From assembly GCA_025353435.1 (NCBI GenBank), contig JANXQR010000258.1:1-8493 (forward strand): a DNA stretch of 8,493 nt, given 5' to 3'. A program made the translations under genes and the position numbers. Shown here in pieces: positions 1-5,705 of this stretch. Source of the stretch: Acidobacteriota bacterium. GTDB lineage: Bacteria > Acidobacteriota > Terriglobia > Terriglobales > Acidobacteriaceae. Every line of letters starts with the position of its first letter. Position 1 is the stretch's first letter. Under the pieces are notes generated by a model, which saw nothing but the letters and a program-made list of their open reading frames with translations, searched no databases and was not told the DNA's origin.

Positions 1-1
1 A

Positions 2-1075
2 GCGTTTTTCACCAAGGATCCCAAGACAGGCGATTACTGGAATACGGCTCCTGACTGCTCGGGATGCACGGGCGCAAACGTGAACGATTGGCGTCCGCTC
101 AACAACTATGGCCACGTTTTCATCCAGACACATGGTGGATACGCCAACTACAACTCGCTGCAGGTTTCTGCCCAGAAGCAGTCGGGTAACCTCTTCATGT
201 TCACCAACTTCACCTTCGGCAAGGTGCTGGGCACCCGCGACGGTTCCACCTCGAATGGAAACGGCAACGGCCCTGTCATCAATCCGTTCAACCTTGATGC
301 CAACTACGGCCCTCTCGAGTATGACCACACCAAGGTCTTCAACTTCTCGGCGAGCTACAAGTTGCCCAAGCCGATTCACGGCAACGCTATCCTGGGACAA
401 ATCATCAACGGTTGGCAGCTCTCCAACTACACCACCTATCAGGACGGAGCACCTTACCAGACCGTCTCGCCGAACATGAACATGGATTATCACCAGTACA
501 AATGCGGGACCAACGATCCAAAATGCCCAGCGGGCACCTCGTCGGGTACCACAATCCCCACCGAGATCACGCAGCCCTTCCCATCAACCGGGAATGGTGG
601 CAACACTACCACTGCGATCAACACAAACACCTGGTTCGGAAGCAATCAGTACGAGAACGGCCTCCAGCCGATACTCGTCTGCGATCCGCGCAAGGGCCTG
701 AAGTCTGGTCAATACTTCAACCCCAACTGCTTCGTCGCGCCGCTTCCGCCAACCCAAACCTCGTTCGGACAAACAGGTCAGACAATCTGGCCTTACATCC
801 GCACGCCGCACTACTTCGGCAGCGATATGGCTATATTCAAGGCCTTCCGTGTGACCGATGCGCAGCGTTTCGAACTCCGTGTTTCGGCCACCAACTGGCT
901 TAACCACCCGAACGGACAGTTCGGACTGGCAGGCAATGCTGATAACCAACTTGTGTTCAACGGTCTCAGCACCAGCTCCGGCTTGACACACAACTCACAA
1001 ACTGCCACAACGGGTACTCCTCAGAACAAAGTGGGATATCGTTGGATGCAGTTCACAGCAAAGTACTACTTCTGA
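2..1075 (+). CDS. TonB-dependent receptor, Oar-like, C-terminal part (5' truncated by window edge)
   Basis: This is the C-terminal 357 residues of an outer-membrane beta-barrel receptor. The frame is open from base 2, so the true start lies left of the window; the GTG at base 80 is internal. The family takes energy from TonB-ExbBD to move large ligands through the barrel, but the plug and N-terminal carboxypeptidase-regulatory-like domain that would help define this one are not in view. Visible family signs are barrel strands with alternating aromatic residues, the NPFNLDANYGPLEYDHTKVF segment, the NGWQLSNYTTYQDGAP segment, and the GLKSGQYFNPNCF segment that recurs in acidobacterial members. 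The protein ends in QFTAKYYF, a terminal aromatic outer-membrane sorting signal of the kind recognised by the BAM complex. Cysteines occur in pairs (CSGC, CGTNDPKC, and C..C around the NPNCF segment), possibly forming loop disulphides. GC is lower than in the downstream genes. The substrate is unknown. Confidence is high for the family and low for any ligand. Confidence 0.9.
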   Translation, partial: AFFTKDPKTGDYWNTAPDCSGCTGANVNDWRPLNNYGHVFIQTHGGYANYNSLQVSAQKQSGNLFMFTNFTFGKVLGTRDGSTSNGNGNGPVINPFNLDANYGPLEYDHTKVFNFSASYKLPKPIHGNAILGQIINGWQLSNYTTYQDGAPYQTVSPNMNMDYHQYKCGTNDPKCPAGTSSGTTIPTEITQPFPSTGNGGNTTTAINTNTWFGSNQYENGLQPILVCDPRKGLKSGQYFNPNCFVAPLPPTQTSFGQTGQTIWPYIRTPHYFGSDMAIFKAFRVTDAQRFELRVSATNWLNHPNGQFGLAGNADNQLVFNGLSTSSGLTHNSQTATTGTPQNKVGYRWMQFTAKYYF

Positions 1076-1098
1076 TTCGATTCAGAGAGTGCAAAACC

Positions 1099-1133
1099 GA
1101 GGGGGTGGCTCAATGCCACCCCCTCACTTTTTT
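1099..1133 (+). terminator. Rho-independent terminator after the TonB receptor gene
   Basis: A perfect 11-bp inverted repeat (GAGGGGGTGGC at 1099-1109, GCCACCCCCTC at 1115-1125) encloses a 5-nt loop. Two bases later comes a run of six T (1128-1133). It starts 24 bases after the receptor stop codon. Read from the minus strand, the same stem is followed by GG and then only four T, so it could also stop transcripts from the convergent TPR operon, probably less efficiently. Confidence 0.93.
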
Positions 1134-1213
1134 CCCATAGCCCCGGAGCTCACGATCTACTAAGCTGTCGCGCCTCGGATCAAGCCGCCAAATCCGCGGA
1201 TAGAACTTCCCTG

Positions 1214-2356
1214 CTACTTCTTTTCTGCCTTCTGCTTCATCTCCATCTCGTGAGCGATCCCTCGTTCGCGCTTCGCATCTTCCGGGTGTTTCATCTCGGA
1301 ATACACTTGCGCAAGCACCCAGTGCGGATCTGACCACTTGGGCTCACTCTTAACCAGCTCCTCCAGGACCGCCAGCGCTTCGGCGTACTTACCACTCTCG
1401 TCGTTCAGCTTTGCCATTTCCAGCCGGGTTAGAGGATCGTTCGGGTGGAGTTGGAATGCAAGTTCGAGGAGAGGTTTTGCGCTTTCGGTATCGCCTCCCT
1501 TCAAGCGCATTGCGCCCAAATCTCGATTTGACACGAAATCCATCGGGTTCGCCCGCAAAGCTGCTTGAAATGCGAACGAAGCAGCAGGGTAGTCCAGCAT
1601 CGCATAGCGCGCCTGCCCCGCCATGGTCTGAAGCCCCGGAAGATTCGGATTCAGTGCAACCGCAGCATCCAGATCGGCGCGAGCTTGCACCATATCGTCG
1701 CGGTAGTATCTGGCAGTGCCGGCTACCATCCACGCCTCGGCCGAATTCTTCGCCTTCGCCAGCTTCTCCATCTTCGGAAGTCCCTCGTCCTGCTTACCTG
1801 AAGAGATCAGCGCGTAGGCATACACGTACTCAAATCCCAGATCGCCTTCGTGACCAGGCTCCAGGGGCGCCAGCAATGCGGCTGCATCCGCTTCCCTGCC
1901 CAGTTTGTTGTAGGTGTACGCCAGCAGGATCGCCGTTTGCACATCCGATGGATGTGCACCGTGCAGCGCCTCCAGTTGTACTCGAGCGTTCCTGAGATCG
2001 CCCTTCTGGTAATACGCCTTCGCCAGGTTCCTTCGTACCAGCTCATTCTGCGGATTGGCATCGAGCGCGCGTGTGTCCTCTTCAATCGCCTCGTCCAGAT
2101 GCCCCGCCGCAACCAGCGCCTCACCCAGCCCCACTTGCGCATCCATCAAATTTGACCGCATCGCCAGCGCCTTGCGGTAGTCCTCAATCGCCGTCTTGAT
2201 GTCGCCGCTCTTTTCTGCGGCCATCGCGCTCCGTACAAGGGTTTCAGCGTCGTGTGCTGCGTCGGTCGGCGAAGCTTGACTGCCCCCATTTGCCACCTGC
2301 GCAAACAGCAACGAACTCATCGATAGCGCGGCCATCAGCTGCATTGGCATCAGCAT
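1214..2356 (-). CDS. Exported tetratricopeptide-repeat protein (downstream paralogue of a tandem pair)
   Basis: A TPR solenoid protein of 380 residues, probably a periplasmic or envelope protein-binding scaffold; the partner is unknown. I place the start at the ATG at 2356. The open frame runs further up to 2560, but the extra 68 residues lie inside the upstream gene in another frame, are rich in Arg, Ser, Trp and Cys, and look like shadow translation. The chosen start gives a hydrophobic leader, MLMPMQLMAALSMSSLLFA, a plausible signal peptide although it lacks the usual positive n-region. Alternative ATGs lie 2 and 4 codons downstream. TPR units run from about residue 37 to residue 375, with typical helix ends such as AIEDYRKAL, NLAKAYYQKGD and AEALAVLEELV. 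The tail is Lys-rich (KQKAEKK). The start is 13 bases after the stop of the upstream paralogue and has no clear Shine-Dalgarno sequence, which suggests translational coupling in one operon. Confidence 0.82.
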   Translation of the reverse strand: MLMPMQLMAALSMSSLLFAQVANGGSQASPTDAAHDAETLVRSAMAAEKSGDIKTAIEDYRKALAMRSNLMDAQVGLGEALVAAGHLDEAIEEDTRALDANPQNELVRRNLAKAYYQKGDLRNARVQLEALHGAHPSDVQTAILLAYTYNKLGREADAAALLAPLEPGHEGDLGFEYVYAYALISSGKQDEGLPKMEKLAKAKNSAEAWMVAGTARYYRDDMVQARADLDAAVALNPNLPGLQTMAGQARYAMLDYPAASFAFQAALRANPMDFVSNRDLGAMRLKGGDTESAKPLLELAFQLHPNDPLTRLEMAKLNDESGKYAEALAVLEELVKSEPKWSDPHWVLAQVYSEMKHPEDAKRERGIAHEMEMKQKAEKK

Positions 2357-2369
2357 AGAACACCAGCGT

Positions 2370-3554
2370 TCATTGCGACTTTTCGGGCTTCGGCCCCTGC
2401 TGCAGTTGCTTCGCCTCAATCTGCTGCACAATGTCGCGCTCCCGCTGCCCATCTTCCGGACGATGCAACTTGTAATAGATTGACGCCAGCTCGATGTGCA
2501 AATCCAACCAATTGGGGTCCGCCTTTTCCAGCCCTTCCAGCGTCGTCGCGGCTTCGGCAAACTTGCCAGTCATCCCGTTCAGCTTGGCCATCTGAAACTT
2601 CGCCTGCGCCATGTTCGGCTGCAGTTTCAGAGCCATTTCCAGCAGCGGCCGTGCGTTCTCAATATCTCGCTGTTTCAGCCGCATTGTCCCCAGGTAAAGG
2701 TTCGCCGTAAAATCTCGCGGATCCTGTTTGAGCGCCGCTTCAAACGCAGGCAGCGCCCCTTCAGTGTCACCCAATGCATCGCGCGCCTGCCCCACCATCG
2801 TCTGCAATCCCGGAAAATCCGGGCCTATCTTTAGCGCTTCTTCCAAATCTGCCCGCGCCTCGCGAAACTCCCGCCTGTGAAGCCGCGCCTCTCCCGCAAT
2901 CACCCACGCGTCAATCGAGTGCGTTGCCACTGCCGACTTCTCCATGCGCGGCAATCCCTCCGTCGCATTCCCCGACTCAATCAGAGCATTGGCCAACACA
3001 TATTCGAAATCAGGATTAGCCTCGCGACCATGCTCCATCGGCCCCAGCATCGCAGCCGCTTCATCGGCTTTGCCAGCCTTCACATCGCAATAACCCAGCA
3101 GCATGGCCGCATTCAAGTCGCTCGGCCGTGCCGCATGCACCGCTGCAAACTCCGTCCGCGCGTGGCTCCAGTCGCTCTTCTTGTAATAAGCCAGCGCCAG
3201 GTTCATCCGCACCGCAATCTTGTCGGGCGCATTCGTAAGAGCCTTCATATCCTCCCGAATCGCTCCATCAAAATCACCCACCGCCGCCAGCGCCGCTCCC
3301 AGGTTGGCGCGCCCTTCCGCCAATCCCGGCACAAGTTCGAGCGCCTTGCTATAGGCCTCAATCGCGCCCCGCATATCACCCTGCCGCTGCGCCGCAATGC
3401 CCTTACGCAGCAACTCATCCGCCGCAGCTGAAGGCGCCATATCCGCCGACTGCGCCAAGCCAGCCCCGCAGTCTACCGCCGTCGCCAGGCACACCGCCGC
3501 CGCAGCCCCAAGCACTACACTCAGCCAGTCACGGAAAGGCATATCTACAAGCAT
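2370..3554 (-). CDS. Exported tetratricopeptide-repeat protein (upstream paralogue of a tandem pair)
   Basis: A 394-residue TPR protein, first gene of the minus-strand pair. The N-terminus MLVDMPFRDWLSVVLGAAAA continues hydrophobic to about residue 35 and reads as a Sec signal peptide. Cleavage is likely near GLAQ-SAD; there is no lipobox, because Asp precedes Cys29. A GGGTGAT element just upstream of the ATG at 3554 is a modest ribosome-binding site and favours this start over Met5. About ten TPR units fill residues 45-384 (for example AIEAYSKALELVP, NLALAYYKKSD, EARADLEEALKIGPDFP, ARPLLEMALKLQP). It matches the downstream gene with no gap from about residue 50 to 383, and the segment 192-261 is 38/70 identical by hand count. 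TPR proteins bind other proteins or peptides; here the role is presumably scaffolding in the periplasm or at the outer membrane, but no partner is visible. Confidence is high for the fold and export, low for function. Confidence 0.87.
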   Translation of the reverse strand: MLVDMPFRDWLSVVLGAAAAVCLATAVDCGAGLAQSADMAPSAAADELLRKGIAAQRQGDMRGAIEAYSKALELVPGLAEGRANLGAALAAVGDFDGAIREDMKALTNAPDKIAVRMNLALAYYKKSDWSHARTEFAAVHAARPSDLNAAMLLGYCDVKAGKADEAAAMLGPMEHGREANPDFEYVLANALIESGNATEGLPRMEKSAVATHSIDAWVIAGEARLHRREFREARADLEEALKIGPDFPGLQTMVGQARDALGDTEGALPAFEAALKQDPRDFTANLYLGTMRLKQRDIENARPLLEMALKLQPNMAQAKFQMAKLNGMTGKFAEAATTLEGLEKADPNWLDLHIELASIYYKLHRPEDGQRERDIVQQIEAKQLQQGPKPEKSQ

Positions 3555-3688
3555 AGATCACCCGCAATTCCCCTCCACGGCGCATCCCCATCTGGTGCGT
3601 GCGGCTCATCAAAATGCGGCACGAATTCCCTATCTTCCATCCACCTCAGAGCCCTACAATCAACCTCGTCACCCTTCGTTCCGATTGC
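3555..3688. promoter_or_regulatory. Divergent intergenic region expected to hold promoters for the TPR operon and the CRTAC1-family gene
   Basis: This 134-base gap separates two divergently oriented signal-peptide genes, so both promoters should lie here or overlap the coding ends. On the plus strand TACAAT at 3655-3660 is a possible -10 box, 28 bases before the ATG at 3689, but I see no good -35 at the proper distance. On the minus strand I see only the GGGTGAT ribosome-binding-like element next to the ATG at 3554. No clear operator or riboswitch is visible. The sharing of one short region allows joint regulation but does not prove it. Confidence 0.4.
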
Positions 3689-5440
3689 ATGAATCAAAGA
3701 CTTTATAACTTCCCTACTCTCTGGACTCTCACTCTGCTTTGTGCCGCCGCACTGGCTCCCGCTCACACCCAGCAGCCGCCGGCAGCCAGCCAAAAGGCCA
3801 CATTGAGACTGCAGTCCACATCCGGGCCACTGCCCGCTTCTCCCATCAAATTCGATTGGAAAACCCTTCCCTTTCGCCTCGATAGCAATGAGAGCCAGTC
3901 ACGCAACGCTCCGGAAACCATGGCCGGCGGGATCGCTGTATTCGACTACAATGGCGACGGCCGCCCCGACATCTTCTTCACCAACGGCGCTGACCTCGCC
4001 ACCATGAAAAAGTCGTCCGCGAAATACTCCAACCGACTCTTTCGCAACGACGGCAACGGCAAATTCACCGACGTAACCGTGGAAGCAGGCCTCACCGGCA
4101 CCGGCTTCGACATCGGCGTCGCCGTCGGCGACTACGACAACGACGGCCACCCCGACCTCTTCGTTTCCGGCGTCCACGCCAACACCCTCTATCACAACAA
4201 TGGTGACGGCACGTTCACCGACGTGACCAAAAAGGCCGGCCTCGACAAGTGGAACGATCCCGACTTCGGCCCACTCTGGTCGGTCGCCGCCGCCTGGGTC
4301 GACGTCAACAACGACGGTCTCCTCGACCTTTTCGTCGTCAACTACCTCCAGTGGAAGTTCGACACCAAGCCCCTCTGCGTCATCGACACCGTTCCCGAAT
4401 ACTGCCACCCTCGCTTTTACAAAGGCCTCCCTAATCAGCTCTTCCTCAACCAGGGCGGCGGCACATTCAAAGACGTCTCGAAGGAGTGGGGCCTCCGCGA
4501 GCACATCGGCAAGGGCATGGGCGCGGGCGTTGCCGACTACGATCTCGATGGCAAACCCGACATCTTCGTCACCAACGACTCCGAGTACGACTTCCTATTC
4601 CACAACCTCGGCAACAAGTTTGACGAGGTCTCCTTCCAAACCAACACCGCCCTACCCGACGAAGGCTCGTTCATCTCCGGCATGGGCCTAGACTTCCGTG
4701 ACTTCAACGACGACGGCTACCCCGACATCGCCTACGTCGCCCTCAACAAGCAGACCTTCCCCATCCTCCAGAACACCGGCAATGGCGACTTCAAGGAGGT
4801 CACAGCCTCCAGCGGCATGGGCAAACAGAGCCTCAACATGGCGGGCTTCGGCGCCGGCTTCTATGACTTTGACAACGACGGCCGCAAGGACCTCTTCGTC
4901 TCCCGCGGCCACGTCTCCGCCACCCATCCCCCCGGAGCCACCGTCAAGCAGCCCAATACCGTCTTCCGCAATCTCGCCGACGGCAAATGGCAGCCCCTCA
5001 CGGAAGAAGCCGGCTTCGTTCCCGACTCCGCTGCCCGCCACCGCGGCTGCGCATTCGGCGACTTCGACGGCGACGGCCGCGTGGACATCGTCGTTACATC
5101 GATGGACGCCCCCGCCGAGCTCTGGATGAACCGCAGCCCCAACTCCGGCCACTGGCTCGACATCGCACTCCGCGGCCTCAAAAGCAATCGCGACGGCATC
5201 GGCGCCCGCATCCGCGTCGTATCACCCAACGGCACCCGCTACAACCACCAAACCTCCAGCGTCGGCTACGCATCATCCAGCCTCGGCCCGGTCCACTTCG
5301 GTCTCGGACCTGACACAGCAGCCACCGAAATCGAAATTACCTGGTCCAGCGGCATCGTCCAGAAGCTCCAAAACGTTCGCGCCGACCAGATCCTCAAAGT
5401 CACCGAACCCGCACCCACCCCCTCCCAATCCAAACCCTGA
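3689..5440 (+). CDS. Secreted CRTAC1-family protein with FG-GAP/VCBS repeats and ASPIC/UnbV domain
   Basis: A 583-residue exported beta-propeller-type protein. I choose the ATG at 3689 because it begins a clean signal peptide (MNQRLYNFPTLWTLTLLCAA, then ALAPAHTQQ). The frame extends back to a GTG at 3599, but that adds 30 uncharacteristic residues in front of the leader. Seven FG-GAP/VCBS loops with the Asp-rich calcium-binding pattern follow: DYNGDGRPD (about 86-94), DYDNDGHPD (148), DVNNDGLLD (205), DYDLDGKPD (283), DFNDDGYPD (338), DFDNDGRKD (393) and DFDGDGRVD (458). Most are followed by the family's L(F/Y).N.G(N/D)G.F.(D/E)VT strand. Cys230 and Cys239 sit in the inter-repeat insert typical of the family and may form a disulphide. 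Residues of about 503-570 are the ASPIC/UnbV domain (DGIGARIRVV, then GLGPDTAATEIEITWSSG). The family is implicated in extracellular or envelope binding and no enzymatic function is established; calcium binding is inferred from the loops. The gene is monocistronic or co-transcribed with the next gene across a 265-base gap. Confidence 0.92.
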   Translation: MNQRLYNFPTLWTLTLLCAAALAPAHTQQPPAASQKATLRLQSTSGPLPASPIKFDWKTLPFRLDSNESQSRNAPETMAGGIAVFDYNGDGRPDIFFTNGADLATMKKSSAKYSNRLFRNDGNGKFTDVTVEAGLTGTGFDIGVAVGDYDNDGHPDLFVSGVHANTLYHNNGDGTFTDVTKKAGLDKWNDPDFGPLWSVAAAWVDVNNDGLLDLFVVNYLQWKFDTKPLCVIDTVPEYCHPRFYKGLPNQLFLNQGGGTFKDVSKEWGLREHIGKGMGAGVADYDLDGKPDIFVTNDSEYDFLFHNLGNKFDEVSFQTNTALPDEGSFISGMGLDFRDFNDDGYPDIAYVALNKQTFPILQNTGNGDFKEVTASSGMGKQSLNMAGFGAGFYDFDNDGRKDLFVSRGHVSATHPPGATVKQPNTVFRNLADGKWQPLTEEAGFVPDSAARHRGCAFGDFDGDGRVDIVVTSMDAPAELWMNRSPNSGHWLDIALRGLKSNRDGIGARIRVVSPNGTRYNHQTSSVGYASSSLGPVHFGLGPDTAATEIEITWSSGIVQKLQNVRADQILKVTEPAPTPSQSKP

Positions 5441-5473
5441 TCCAGCCCTCAGTCTCAATCCCCCATCAGTAAG

Positions 5474-5580
5474 GTAGGTGCCCCGTCGGAAAGGGGTGCC
5501 CCGTCCTAGCTCCCCGGGGCCCCCGGCGACGGGTCTTTGTCGCTGGGGTGGTCAAGGGCGGGAGACCAACTCTCCTACCC
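5474..5580 (+). repeat. GC-rich intergenic repeat element with direct repeat and hairpin
   Basis: The 11-mer GGTGCCCCGTC occurs twice, at 5477-5487 and 5495-5505, exactly 18 bases apart. It is followed by the palindrome CCCCGGGG (5512-5519) and a 10-bp stem, CCCCGGCGAC (5521-5530) with GTCGCTGGGG (5539-5548), containing one G-T pair and an 8-base loop. The compensated pairing points to a structured RNA or DNA unit. There is no T-run after the stem, so it is not a standard terminator. The style resembles dispersed intergenic repeats of Acidobacteriota as I remember them; copy number in the genome cannot be seen here. Confidence 0.6.
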
Positions 5581-5691
5581 ACCAAAATACGATAAACATC
5601 CCCAAACCTTTCACGTGTGCTGGATCACATCCCTCGCACCCCCAGACCCGCCATCCTTGAACTCGGAACCAACACCTTCGGACCCCCGAAC

Positions 5692-5698
5692 AAGGGAG
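5692..5698 (+). promoter_or_regulatory. Ribosome-binding site of the PD40-TPR gene
   Basis: AAGGGAG lies 7 bases before the ATG at 5706, a near-consensus Shine-Dalgarno sequence at ideal spacing. It is the best ribosome-binding site in the window and fixes the start of the 841-residue protein. Confidence 0.8.
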
Positions 5699-5705
5699 CT
5701 ACGGG

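Larger units (their letters stand above)
5441..5705 (+). other. Intergenic region between the CRTAC1-family gene and the PD40-TPR gene
   Basis: These 265 bases hold no convincing gene. The first half carries a GC-rich repeat element with a strong stem (annotated separately). The second half, about 5580-5705, is lower in GC and includes AT-richer sequence around 5583-5600 (TACGATAAAC), where a promoter could sit, but no matching -35 box is evident. The region ends in a good ribosome-binding site at 5692-5698. I see no T-run terminator for the upstream gene, so read-through into the next gene is possible. Confidence 0.6.

Noticed and set aside
3655..3660. TACAAT as a sigma-70 -10 box for the CRTAC1-family gene
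   Set aside because: No -35 box is found 16-18 bases upstream, so it is only mentioned within the divergent intergenic region and not called as a promoter.
3599..3688. GTG start at 3599 for the CRTAC1-family protein
   Set aside because: It would place 30 polar residues before a good signal peptide, and the ATG at 3689 starts exactly at the positive n-region of that leader.
3899..5152. Long open frames on the minus strand opposite the CRTAC1-family gene
   Set aside because: They are Val/Gly/Ala-rich antisense shadows caused by high GC and the repeated Asp-Gly codons of the real gene; they have no ribosome-binding site and no domain.
5615..5630. CRP/FNR-like inverted repeat GTGTG-N6-CACAT upstream of the PD40-TPR gene
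   Set aside because: The half-sites match 4 of 5 bases, but the spacing is two bases shorter than the CRP consensus and no promoter is placed around it, so chance is likely.
5478..5660. Possible 60-residue ORF in the intergenic region
   Set aside because: It spans the structured repeat element, has Pro/Arg-rich low-complexity content, lacks a ribosome-binding site and shows no recognisable motif.
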